Assembly (NCBI RefSeq): GCF_027531815.1
Contig: NZ_JAPZSK010000010.1
Location: 248,001 to 312,000 of the forward strand
Length of the DNA stretch: 64,000 bases
Direction: 5' to 3'
DNA from: Gemmatimonas sp.
GTDB taxonomy: Bacteria; Gemmatimonadota; Gemmatimonadetes; Gemmatimonadales; Gemmatimonadaceae
The notes beneath the pieces were generated by a model. It saw only the letters and a program-made list of their open reading frames with translations. It was not told the origin of the DNA and did not search any database. The position numbers and the translations under genes are program-made. Position 1 is the first letter of the stretch; each line of letters opens with the position of its first letter. Shown here in pieces: positions 1 through 9,645 of this stretch.

Positions 1-2095
<2,095 letters not shown>

Positions 2096-2153
2096 CGATT
2101 TCCTGCCGGGCGGATCATGGCGACGCGGAGCGGGTGCACGGAGACCGGGCGCG

Positions 2154-3257
2154 TCATGGCGCCATCTCCACCAGATCGCCCACATCGCCGTCGGCCACGC
2201 GCACCATCCCCACCACTTCGCCGCGTGTGTTGCGGACGGCGCGCTGCCCGTACTCCCGCACGGCTTCCGGTAGCGAGCTGGGAAGCGCGTCGTAGGCGGC
2301 GAGCAGTGCCAGCACGGCGGGGTACTGCGCACGCGGTGCCCCATCTTCGACCTTGAGCGCAAACCCGAGGCCGCGATCGACGATGCCGAAGGTATGCACG
2401 CCCTCGGCGCCGATCTTGCAGACCACGTTGCCACCACACGCCTCCATGAGCACCGTGTCGAAACGATCGGTGCCGCCTACCAGAAACGGGTGCGAGGTCA
2501 TGGCGCTCACGACACGGCGGCTCGCGCCGTCGCCTTCCGCGGCCGCCTGCACGAGACGAGCGTACGACAGTGCCATGTTGGCCAACGGCAGTCCGAACAC
2601 CGAGACGCCGCATCCATCGACGCCCACATGGAGACGTTCAGGGGCCAGCCCGCACCACTGCGCGACGGCGTGCCGACAATCGCGTTGCACGCGGTGCTGG
2701 GCGAGTTCGTACCCCGCGGTCGACTCGCCCAGCTGCACGGCGCGGCCGAGCATGGCGGCATGCTTGCCCGAACAGTTGTTGTGCAATCGGCCCGCACGCA
2801 CCCCAGCTTCGCGGGCGAGCCGTACGCCGCGGCTCGCCAAGGGGTCGTGCGGGCCGCAGGCAAGGTCACCCTCTTCGAGGCCGAGCGTGGCGAGCATGCG
2901 CGCTGCCACCGCGACATGCTCCGGCTCCCCCCCGTGGGAAGCGCACGCCAACGCCAGTTCCTCCACGCCCCAGCCGACGGCGTCAAAACCACCGCTGCGA
3001 AGGAAGGGCATGACCTGGAACGGCTTGGCGCAGGAGCGCCACCACACGGAGAGCTCGGGGTCCCGTGCCGCGTCGACCAACGTTCCGTCAGCCGAGACGA
3101 CCGCCGCGTGTACCCGGTGGCGCGACTCCACGACACCGCCCCGCGTGACGATGACGTCGAGCGACCGCGTCTGACGCGGTGGCCCGAACCCATTGCCGAT
3201 CCCGGCGGAGGGCGCCCCCCCGCCGGAGCCAACATCGAAAGAATCAGGAATCCACAC
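2154..3257 (-). CDS. ansA: L-asparaginase II family (AnsA/ReAV-like) protein
   Basis: Predicted to hydrolyse L-asparagine to aspartate and ammonia, in the thermolabile Rhizobium etli-type asparaginase family and not the classical AnsB fold. Visible family features are SCAKPFQ (Ser75, Lys78: an SxxK pair), CASHGGEPEH (about 105-114), HNNCSGKHAAML (Cys162, Lys165) and GVDGCGVSVFGLPL with a further conserved Cys. Length 367 is slightly above the usual 330-340 because the GTG at 3257 adds about 30 Gly/Pro-rich residues; core homology starts near LDVIVTRGG, and no good in-frame start is seen closer. It follows the DMT transporter gene by 63 bases on the same strand. Confidence 0.85.
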   Translation of the reverse strand: MWIPDSFDVGSGGGAPSAGIGNGFGPPRQTRSLDVIVTRGGVVESRHRVHAAVVSADGTLVDAARDPELSVWWRSCAKPFQVMPFLRSGGFDAVGWGVEELALACASHGGEPEHVAVAARMLATLGLEEGDLACGPHDPLASRGVRLAREAGVRAGRLHNNCSGKHAAMLGRAVQLGESTAGYELAQHRVQRDCRHAVAQWCGLAPERLHVGVDGCGVSVFGLPLANMALSYARLVQAAAEGDGASRRVVSAMTSHPFLVGGTDRFDTVLMEACGGNVVCKIGAEGVHTFGIVDRGLGFALKVEDGAPRAQYPAVLALLAAYDALPSSLPEAVREYGQRAVRNTRGEVVGMVRVADGDVGDLVEMAP

Positions 3258-3320
3258 TCGAACAAGATAACCCCGGCCGTGCGCGGAACCGGGTGTTGGG
3301 GCGGTTCGCCGACGAAACCT

Positions 3321-4286
3321 TCAGGCGCGACGGGCAGCCAGCAGTACCCCGGTCAGTACGAGGCCCCCGCCCAGTACCGTCGCGCCCCCCGGCACCTCGG
3401 CGATGCCCGGTAGAAGCGCGGCGAGGATGGTGGCCCCGATGGGTTCACCCAGGGTCGTCAGATTCACGATGAAGGCGGGGAGGTGCCCCAGCGCCCAGTT
3501 CATCCCCGTATGGCCAAGCAGCATGGGCCCCGCGGCAAGGCCGGCGAAAATGGCCAACTCACGCGGTGGCTGCGGAAGCAGGGGCTTCCCGGCCAACTGC
3601 GTGAAGAGCAGACAGCTCACGAAGGCGGCTCCGTACACGAGGGCCACATAGGGCCAGAGCCCCAGCAGCTGGCGGATACGCCGACCGATGAGGTAATAGC
3701 CGGCAGCGGTGACGGCACCGAGCAGCGCCAGCAGGTCACCGAACAGTGCCCGTGATCCCGACGACCCATCACCCAGCAGCGCCGGGCCGATCGCCGCGAG
3801 ACCGCCCGGCACGTCGGCCACCCCCACAATGAGCGCGCCCACCACGGCCAACACGATGCCGATCCATTGCCCGCGAGACGGACGCTCCTGCAGCCACAGC
3901 ACACTGATGACCGCGATAATCACCGGCTGCAGATTCACGAGGGCCACGGACGCCGCCACGCTCGTGTAGCGGAGCGATGCATTCCACGACCAGAAGTGAA
4001 TCGCCAACAGTACCCCTGCCCCGGTGGCGAACAGGTATTCGCGACGTGCCAGTGTGCGCCATTCGCGCCACCCCTTGGTCACGAGCAGCGCGGCCGCCAC
4101 GATGATCATCGAGAAACCGAGCCGCCAGGTCGCGATGACCAGCGGATCGGCGTTCGACAGACGAATGAGCGGCGCCGCAAAGGAAATGCCGACGAGCGAG
4201 AGTGCCAGCACCACCAGTGGTGAGGCGCGCCGGGATGCTGCGGCATCCGGGGCGGGAGTCATGACGGGGGCGATCATCCCAGCCAA
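3321..4286 (-). CDS. DMT superfamily (EamA) transporter
   Basis: Inner-membrane permease with two tandem EamA repeats and about ten hydrophobic segments across 321 residues, for example the stretches around LVVLALSLVGISF, LLAIHFWSWNASL, VIIAVISVLWL and the C-terminal TVLGGGLVLTGVLL. The family exports amino acids, metabolites or drugs; the substrate cannot be read from sequence. In the first repeat the motif RYTSVAASVALVNLQPV is typical of EamA. The start could be the ATG at 4286 or the one at 4262 (MTPAPD). The gene is divergent from hldE with only about 40-60 bases between them, so any promoters there must overlap. ansA follows on the same strand. Confidence 0.9.
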   Translation of the reverse strand: MAGMIAPVMTPAPDAAASRRASPLVVLALSLVGISFAAPLIRLSNADPLVIATWRLGFSMIIVAAALLVTKGWREWRTLARREYLFATGAGVLLAIHFWSWNASLRYTSVAASVALVNLQPVIIAVISVLWLQERPSRGQWIGIVLAVVGALIVGVADVPGGLAAIGPALLGDGSSGSRALFGDLLALLGAVTAAGYYLIGRRIRQLLGLWPYVALVYGAAFVSCLLFTQLAGKPLLPQPPRELAIFAGLAAGPMLLGHTGMNWALGHLPAFIVNLTTLGEPIGATILAALLPGIAEVPGGATVLGGGLVLTGVLLAARRA

Positions 4287-4324
4287 GCTACTGACGGAAT
4301 CCTCGAACCGCTTACTTTTCCCGG

Positions 4325-5320
4325 ATGACCCCCTTCATTCAACGCGAGCGCCTCGCGGCACTGCTCGCGGCGGGCCGGCAGCAGCATGTCGTGATCGTGG
4401 GCGATGCCATGCTCGACGTGTACCTGCGTGGCGACGTCGATCGAATTTCGCCCGAGGCACCGGTACCGGTCGTTCGCGTGCGTGACCGCAAGCTGGCGCT
4501 GGGCGGCGCCGCCAATGTCGCGCAAAATGTGGCCGCTCTTGGCGCTGGGTGTGATCTGGTGGCCGTGGTGGGGAACGATCGGGCCGGCGCGACGCTTCGG
4601 GAGCGGCTCGACGCGGGGGCCATGGAATCGCGCTCCCTCGTCACGGTCCCCCGGCCAACCACCACAAAAACACGCGTCATGGCGCGTTCGCAGCAGCTGG
4701 TGCGGTTCGATGAAGAGGACGACGCGGATCTCGCCCCCGAGGAGGTGGCCCGCGTGCTGTCGGCGATCGAGCGTGCACTGCCCCAAGCCACGGCGCTCGT
4801 ACTGGAGGACTACAACAAAGGGGTGCTGGTCCCGGCGGTCATCGAAGGGGCCATCGCGCTCGCCCGCGCGCGCAAGCTGCCTGTGGTCGTGGACCCCAAG
4901 TTCAGGAACTTCTTCGCGTATCGCGGCGCCACCGTGTTCAAGCCCAACCGGCGCGAACTCGAGAGCGCCCTGGGAGCCGCGGTCGACCTCGACCACCCGG
5001 CCGCCCTGCCGGACACATTCGCCCGTTTGGGCGTGGAACACCTTCTGCTGACCCTCGGCGAACGTGGCATGGCCCTCGTGTCGGCCGACGGGGTGGTGCA
5101 CCGGGTCCCCACCACGGCCCGCGAAGTATACGACGTCGTTGGTGCAGGCGACACGGTGACGGCGTATCTCGCCACCATGCTGGGAGCGGGGGCCAGCACC
5201 CTCGAGGCAGCCGTCGTGGCCAATTATGCCGCCGGCGTCGAGGTAGGCAAGCTGGGCGCCGCCACCGTGACCCCCGAGGAGGTGCTGGACGCCTTCGACG
5301 CCCTCCACGGCGTGCCATGA
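4325..5320 (+). CDS. hldE: D-glycero-beta-D-manno-heptose-7-phosphate kinase (PfkB family)
   Basis: Phosphorylates D-glycero-D-manno-heptose 7-phosphate at C1 in ADP-heptose synthesis for the LPS inner core. The 331-residue product has the RfaE domain I hallmarks: VVIVGDAMLDVYLRGDVDRISPEAPVPV is split here as GDAMLDVYLRGDVDRISPEA near the N-terminus, the GGAANVAQNVAALGA sugar-binding loop, FDEEDD, VDPKFRNF, FKPNRREL and the PfkB signature DVVGAGDTVTAYLA. It stops after the kinase, so this is a kinase-only (HldA-type) protein; the cytidylyltransferase partner is not in the window. GmhA, which supplies its substrate, is encoded at 11701-12288. It is the only core-metabolism gene on the plus strand in the first 30 kb. 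Confidence 0.92.
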   Translation: MTPFIQRERLAALLAAGRQQHVVIVGDAMLDVYLRGDVDRISPEAPVPVVRVRDRKLALGGAANVAQNVAALGAGCDLVAVVGNDRAGATLRERLDAGAMESRSLVTVPRPTTTKTRVMARSQQLVRFDEEDDADLAPEEVARVLSAIERALPQATALVLEDYNKGVLVPAVIEGAIALARARKLPVVVDPKFRNFFAYRGATVFKPNRRELESALGAAVDLDHPAALPDTFARLGVEHLLLTLGERGMALVSADGVVHRVPTTAREVYDVVGAGDTVTAYLATMLGAGASTLEAAVVANYAAGVEVGKLGAATVTPEEVLDAFDALHGVP

Positions 5321-5392
5321 CGGACTGGCGTCGGACGCGCCATCGATCGAGAATACAGTGTGGCGCGCGCGCATTCCCCGGCGTGTGGCACC

Positions 5393-5466
5393 GGTCCGGT
5401 AGCTTAGTCGGTTAAAGCAGTCGACTCATAATCGATCGATCGTGGGTTCAAGTCCCACCCGGACCA
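5393..5466 (+). tRNA. tRNA with CAU anticodon, most like tRNA-Ile2 (lysidine type)
   Basis: A complete cloverleaf can be drawn: 7-bp acceptor GGTCCGG/CCGGACC, D stem GCTT/AAGC, anticodon stem GTCGA/TCGAT around loop CTCATAA, 5-base variable loop, T stem GTGGG/CCCAC around TTCAAGT, and discriminator A. The 3-prime CCA is not encoded. The anticodon is CAT. Because the acceptor starts with a paired G and the anticodon stem lacks three G-C pairs, it is not the initiator. The core GACTCATAATCG matches the E. coli tRNA-Ile2 context better than elongator Met, so after TilS modification it probably reads AUA; elongator Met remains possible. Confidence 0.9.
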
Positions 5467-5585
5467 TCGATAGCCGGCGCCGTACGGCCGGTGTGCGTTA
5501 TCTGCGAGTCTGTTCCGTGGGGCTTCCCACACCAGAGTTGTCCGATTACGTTTTCGATCCGTCTCCTGAATACGGGAACGGAAAC

Positions 5586-5659
5586 GGGCGCGTAGCTCAG
5601 CTGGTTAGAGCGCTGCTTTCACACAGCAGAGGTCCGGGGTTCGAGTCCCTGCGCGCCCA
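5586..5659 (+). tRNA. tRNA-Val (CAC anticodon)
   Basis: A full cloverleaf: acceptor GGGCGCG/CGCGCCC, D arm GCTC/GAGC with loop AGCTGGTTA, anticodon stem CTGCT/AGCAG around loop TTCACAC, variable loop AGGTC, T arm CGGGG/CCCTG with one G-T pair around TTCGAGT, and discriminator A. The anticodon CAC reads the GUG valine codon. No CCA is encoded; the cca gene at 9642-10952 would add it. It lies 119 bases after the CAU tRNA on the same strand and is followed within 10 bases by a hairpin terminator. Confidence 0.95.
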
Positions 5660-5665
5660 CTCGTT

Positions 5666-5710
5666 CGAACGGCCAGCCGATCCCCAGGATCGCCTGGCCG
5701 TTCGTCGTTT
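5666..5710 (+). terminator. Hairpin terminator after tRNA-Val
   Basis: An 11-bp perfect stem (5666-5676 with 5694-5704, CGAACGGCCAG pairing with CTGGCCGTTCG) continues after one C-C mismatch into a further 6-bp stem (5678-5683 with 5687-5692). It is followed on the plus strand by the moderately T-rich TCGTTT. It separates the tRNA transcript from the convergent hflX gene, whose stop codon starts at 5710. Confidence 0.7.
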
Positions 5711-7110
5711 CAGGGGAGAGAGACGGCCGGAACAGGTGCGGCAGGCCGCATACCGGCCTGCGTGACAATCACGCGCGCCCCCGCATGGCGGAGCCGCCCA
5801 ATCGAGCGCTCGTCGAGACGCGCCCGCAGCACGAGCATCTCCTCCTCGGTCCGCTGCTCGAGGACCTCGCCATCACGGTGCACCTCTGCAATGAGGCGCC
5901 CGTTGGAGGCCGGGATGTGCACTTCCAGAATCGGGCGCAGGCTGCGCAGGCTGGACCGGAGGGAGCTGGTCAGTGTGTCGAGGCCGCCGTCGGCAACGGC
6001 GGAAACGAACAGCGAGTTCGGCATGAGGTTCGCCACACGCTCGCGCACCGCCGACAGCTGCTCCGCCGGTACCGCATCCATCTTGTTCATCACGTACGTG
6101 AGCGGACGTGACGACAGGCCGAGATCGTTCAGGACGCCGTCCACGACATCGCGCTGCTCCTCCCATGCTGGATGACTCGCGTCGATCACGTGGAGGAGGA
6201 GGTCGGCCTCGCGCGCCTCGGCCAGCGTGGCACGGAACGATGCCACCAGGTGGTGTGGCAACTTGCGGATGAAGCCGACGGTATCGGTCAGCAGCACGGT
6301 GTAGCCATCGCCAATGTCGACCTCGCGCGTGAGCGGATCGAGTGTGGCGAACAGACGATCCTCCACGAACACCAGGCCGTCGTTGGCGAGATGCCGCAGG
6401 ATCGACGACTTGCCGGCATTGGTGTACCCCACCAACGCCACGCGAAAATGTGCATGCCGCCCCTGGCGCTGCACCTCACGCGCGCGCTCGACGTCGGCAA
6501 GCCGCTCCTTGAGGATGCGAATGCGATGCTGGATGAGGCGTCGGTCGGTCTCGAGCTGCGTTTCGCCGGGTCCACGCATGCCGATACCACCACGCATCTT
6601 CTCGAGGTGCGTCCACAGGCGGGTCAGGCGCGGCAACAGATATTCGAGCTGCGCGAGTTCCACCTGCATGCGGGCTTCGCTCGAGCGCGCGCGCGTCGCG
6701 AAAATGTCGAGAATGAGCTCTGCTCGATCCATGACTCGCGTCCGCACCACCGACTCCACGTTCTTGCCCTGCGCGGGCGTCAACTCGTCGTCGAAGATGA
6801 CGAGGGTGGCCCCCAGCTCCTGAATGCGCTGCTTCAGTTCTTCGACCTTGCCGCTGCCGAGGTAGGTACCGGGGTGCGGTCGGTCGAGTTGCTGCGTGAG
6901 CGTGCCCACCACCTGCGCACCGGCCGTGTCCGCAAGGCGCGCCAACTCCTCGAGATGCTCGTCCACGTAATGCTTGGCACCACCGCGCTTGAATGGCGCG
7001 CTGACGAGGATCGCCCGTTCGACGGGGGGCGTGAGATTGATTGGCTCGCGACTGATGGCAGTAGACCGGTGTGAAATGACTCGGAAGAATCTACTTGCCG
7101 TTTCCGGCAA
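5710..7110 (-). CDS. hflX: GTPase HflX
   Basis: Ribosome-associated GTPase that splits stalled or stressed 70S ribosomes. Family features appear in order: N-terminal HflX domain (AILVSAPFKRGG, GTLTQQLDRPHPGTYLGSGK, VIFDDELTPAQ), the RGGIGMRGPGETQLETDRR linker motif, then a G domain with GYTNAGKSS, DTVGFIRKLPHHLV and NKMD. There is no ATG at the expected N-terminus. A TTG at 7110 is the most plausible start, overlapping the lipoprotein gene by 20 bases, but a rarer start nearer 7060 cannot be excluded; recognisable homology begins near 7040. Length from the TTG is about 465 residues, slightly above the usual 420-450. It is the last gene of the long recA-to-hflX run. Confidence 0.93.
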   Translation of the reverse strand: MPETASRFFRVISHRSTAISREPINLTPPVERAILVSAPFKRGGAKHYVDEHLEELARLADTAGAQVVGTLTQQLDRPHPGTYLGSGKVEELKQRIQELGATLVIFDDELTPAQGKNVESVVRTRVMDRAELILDIFATRARSSEARMQVELAQLEYLLPRLTRLWTHLEKMRGGIGMRGPGETQLETDRRLIQHRIRILKERLADVERAREVQRQGRHAHFRVALVGYTNAGKSSILRHLANDGLVFVEDRLFATLDPLTREVDIGDGYTVLLTDTVGFIRKLPHHLVASFRATLAEAREADLLLHVIDASHPAWEEQRDVVDGVLNDLGLSSRPLTYVMNKMDAVPAEQLSAVRERVANLMPNSLFVSAVADGGLDTLTSSLRSSLRSLRPILEVHIPASNGRLIAEVHRDGEVLEQRTEEEMLVLRARLDERSIGRLRHAGARVIVTQAGMRPAAPVPAVSLP

Positions 7111-7606
7111 CCGAGGAGTAGCGACCGCGTCGATCGTACGGTCGTGTGAAGTTGCCCAGCGGCGTGCCCACCGAGAAATCCCCGCGCACGCGGTAGTTGA
7201 CCGTGCCCGACTGCAGAAGCGCCCGTCCGGCGGCGCCAAGCCCGGCGTAGGTGAATCGGACAGGCAGGCGCACAATGGAGGAGTCCTTCTCCGGCACCAC
7301 GAACCGGCTGTCCAGCGCACCTTCACCGAGCTTGACCGAGTCTACGTCCACGAGGTAGGTCATCCTGATGGCGTCGAGCTTGTAGCCATTGGGATTGTAC
7401 ACCGACAGCACCACATCGACGCTGCCACCGGTGAGGCCGAGCCCGGTAATGGTGAACTCGCGGAGCTGCACATCGGGCTCCTGAAAGGTGGCACGTCCGA
7501 GCGCCGCACACCCCGTGGCACCGGCGACTACAGCGCCCATCATGAGCCCGCGAGCCGCCGATCTCCACCAGCGCCTAGTGGGGGCCGAAGCCGAGAAAGA
7601 CATCAC
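7091..7606 (-). CDS. LEA14-like (LEA type 2) lipoprotein
   Basis: A predicted lipoprotein of about 171 residues. The N-terminus has a charged region, a hydrophobic stretch (GLMMGAVVAGATGC) and a lipobox-like ATGC with Cys near residue 33. The mature part matches the LEA type 2/water-stress fold: VQLREFTITGLGLTGGSVDV, VYNPNGYKLDAIRMTYLV and VRLPVRFTYAGL. Such proteins are small beta-sandwich envelope lipoproteins; the exact role is unknown. Start is either GTG at 7606 or ATG at 7603. Both overlap the stop of the preceding small ORF (GTGATG), which suggests translational coupling. The 3-prime end overlaps the likely hflX start. Confidence 0.8.
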   Translation of the reverse strand: MMSFSASAPTRRWWRSAARGLMMGAVVAGATGCAALGRATFQEPDVQLREFTITGLGLTGGSVDVVLSVYNPNGYKLDAIRMTYLVDVDSVKLGEGALDSRFVVPEKDSSIVRLPVRFTYAGLGAAGRALLQSGTVNYRVRGDFSVGTPLGNFTRPYDRRGRYSSVAGNGK

Positions 7607-7773
7607 GAGTCACATCCGATGGTGAAAGAATGGAAAACCGACGCGGCCACGCCGAGAGCCCGCGCCATCTCCCCGTGGTACCCGATGGCACCCTCGAGTT
7701 CCCGACCGGCCTGAAGCGATCGCCGAGCGGTTATCGCTGCCGTCATCGCGTCAACGGCTGCTGGCGGTGTCAT
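7603..7773 (-). CDS. Small ORF (56 residues) between rarA and the LEA lipoprotein gene
   Basis: I do not recognise this product. It starts with ATG at 7773 inside the last codons of rarA (23-base overlap) and ends with TGA at 7603-7605, overlapping the next gene in a GTGATG junction. The peptide begins MTPPAAVDAMTAAITARRSL, is Ala-rich and probably helical, and has no obvious signal peptide. The junction geometry at its 3-prime end matches that of the genuine genes in this run, which is the main argument that it is translated. Codon bias is intermediate, so it may instead be a spacer with accidental openness. Confidence 0.35.
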   Translation of the reverse strand: MTPPAAVDAMTAAITARRSLQAGRELEGAIGYHGEMARALGVAASVFHSFTIGCDS

Positions 7774-9118
7774 CGCGAGTGGGCGGACCACCTCGATCGG
7801 CCCACCACGCCAGGCGCTGGGCAATGCGCTTCTCTTCTCCGAACGCCCCGGGCTCGTAGTACACACGCCCCTGCAGTTCAGCCGGCTGGTACGGTTGGGG
7901 CACGAAGGCGTCGGGGAAGTCGTGGGGATACTGATACGGCATGCGGCGTGCCTCATCCGCGCGCAGATGCATCTCCGAGTTCAGCAGGTGCGCGGGAACG
8001 GGGAGCGCGGGGGTCGCTTCCGCCGCCTCGCGCGCAGCCGCCCACGCCAGATGCAGCCGGTTCGACTTGGGAGCCGTGGCGCAATACACGGTGGCCTGCG
8101 CCACGGCGCGTTCCCCCTCGGCCGGGCCAAGCCGGCGATACGCCTCCCACGCATGCATGACGATCCCCAGCGCGGCCGGATCGGCAAGACCGATATCTTC
8201 GGTGGCGATCGCCGCCAGGCGCCGCAGAAACAGCTGAGAGTCTTCCCCGGCGACGAGTGCCCGCGCCAGCCAGTACAGTGCGGCGTGCGGATCAGAGCCG
8301 CGACAGGACTTGTGGAACGCCGACATGATGGCGGTGCGATCGACGTCGACCCGATCGTACGCCACGACACGCACTCCCAACGAGGCGCTGAGCGCGTCGA
8401 CGGTCACTTCCTCGCCATCGACAAGGGTCGTGGCAACCGCTTCGAGCGCGCCGAGGGCCCGACGGGCATCCCCGTCGCTCTGCTCCGCGAGCCAGGCAAC
8501 GACGGTGGGCGACATCTGCAGTCGCCGCGTTCCCACCCCCCGGGCGGTGTCGGCGAGCGCCCGGCCGATGAGCATCTCGATGTCGCTGGCGGCAAGCGGC
8601 CGCAGGGCGTACACACGACAGCGGGACAGCAGCGCGCCAACCACCGCGAACGCCGGCACTTCGGTTGTGGCCCCGCACAGGGAAATGATGCCGCGCTCGA
8701 CGTGCGGGAGCAGCGCGTCCTGCTGCGACTTCGCCCAACGATGGATCTCGTCCACCACCACCAGCGTTCGGCGCCCCTCGCTCTCCAGACGACGCTCCGC
8801 ATCCACCACGATCTCCCGCAGGCGGGGAATGCCATCGGTTACGGCGTTGAGCACGATCACCGTCTGCGCCGTGTACCGCCCAATGAGGCTGGCCACAGTT
8901 GTCTTTCCCGTGCCGCTCGGGCCGGTGAGAATGACGCTGCCTACCGTGCCGTTGCGAATGGCGTCGCCGAGCGGGCGCCCGACGGCCAGCAGATGCTGTT
9001 GACCAACGACGTCCTCGAGCCGCTCCGGGCGCATGCGGGCGGCGAGCGGCTCAATGCGCACCGATGCGGCGAACAGCGACGCGCCAGCTGGCCCGGGCTT
9101 TCCCGCGCTCCGGCTCAC
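7751..9118 (-). CDS. rarA: Replication-associated AAA+ ATPase RarA (MgsA)
   Basis: AAA+ ATPase related to clamp-loader subunits and eukaryotic WRNIP1, acting at stalled replication forks. The product of about 455 residues has the RarA order: the N-terminal PLAARMRPERLEDVVGQQHL motif, Walker A GPSGTGKTT, Walker B VVVDEIHRW, sensor region ATTEVPAFAV, and the C-terminal tetramerisation domain with AFHKSCRGSDPHAALYWLAR and ATEDIGLADP. The true start is the GTG at 9118, which overlaps the previous stop as GTGA; longer in-frame starts would run into the upstream gene. It is coupled to the hypothetical gene upstream, itself coupled to cca. Confidence 0.93.
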   Translation of the reverse strand: MSRSAGKPGPAGASLFAASVRIEPLAARMRPERLEDVVGQQHLLAVGRPLGDAIRNGTVGSVILTGPSGTGKTTVASLIGRYTAQTVIVLNAVTDGIPRLREIVVDAERRLESEGRRTLVVVDEIHRWAKSQQDALLPHVERGIISLCGATTEVPAFAVVGALLSRCRVYALRPLAASDIEMLIGRALADTARGVGTRRLQMSPTVVAWLAEQSDGDARRALGALEAVATTLVDGEEVTVDALSASLGVRVVAYDRVDVDRTAIMSAFHKSCRGSDPHAALYWLARALVAGEDSQLFLRRLAAIATEDIGLADPAALGIVMHAWEAYRRLGPAEGERAVAQATVYCATAPKSNRLHLAWAAAREAAEATPALPVPAHLLNSEMHLRADEARRMPYQYPHDFPDAFVPQPYQPAELQGRVYYEPGAFGEEKRIAQRLAWWADRGGPPTRDDTASSR

Positions 9119-9645
9119 AACTCGGTCTCGGTCAGCCGCAGCCGATCGGCCGCCGCGTGGAGCGCATGAGCGAGCTGTGTGTCCGGCCGCAGCAGGTCGC
9201 GCGTCGGCAGCCACACTGGTACGGCCATGTCAGGGCGCTCGAGTAGTCCGAGGCCATCGAGCAGATAGGTCCAGCGATCCGTGCGCGCATAAATCACGAG
9301 CAGCATCTCCGGAGTCAGCGTGAGCTGGTCACTATCGGTGAATAGCGACAGCTCCACGCCGCCGTACGCAGCCAGTGGCAGACGCAGGCGTCCCATCGCC
9401 TCCCGGACATCGGGCAGTGCCAGCAGGCCACCAGACCAGCGACGTGAGGAGCGGAGGTCGTGGATGTGCACGTCTACGGCGGGGTCCAGGTGCAGGGAGA
9501 GTGCATGCCAGCACTCGACGATGCGCTCGGCCGTGGCGAAGACGCGAATCGCCACGAGTTCAGGCTGCCGCACAACCACGAACCACTCGTCCGTTCCGCG
9601 AAAGCGTGACCGCTCATGCCGTACCAGCGTTGACGGCTCCGTCAC
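9115..9645 (-). CDS. Hypothetical protein between cca and rarA
   Basis: I do not recognise this 176-residue protein. It has no signal peptide, no transmembrane segment and no nucleotide-binding motif. It is mixed alpha/beta in appearance, with several short hydrophobic strands (EWFVVVRQPELVAIRVFA, EMLLVIYARTD) and an acidic pI tendency. Both ends are translationally coupled: its GTG at 9645 overlaps the cca stop (GTGA) and its stop overlaps the rarA GTG. Constant codon bias and tight coupling make it a real gene; a role linked to tRNA maturation or replication is only guilt by association. Confidence 0.75.
   Translation of the reverse strand: MTEPSTLVRHERSRFRGTDEWFVVVRQPELVAIRVFATAERIVECWHALSLHLDPAVDVHIHDLRSSRRWSGGLLALPDVREAMGRLRLPLAAYGGVELSLFTDSDQLTLTPEMLLVIYARTDRWTYLLDGLGLLERPDMAVPVWLPTRDLLRPDTQLAHALHAAADRLRLTETEL

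Noticed and set aside
4274..5374. 366-residue minus-strand frame opposite hldE
   Set aside because: hldE carries all PfkB motifs on the plus strand; the antisense product is low-complexity.
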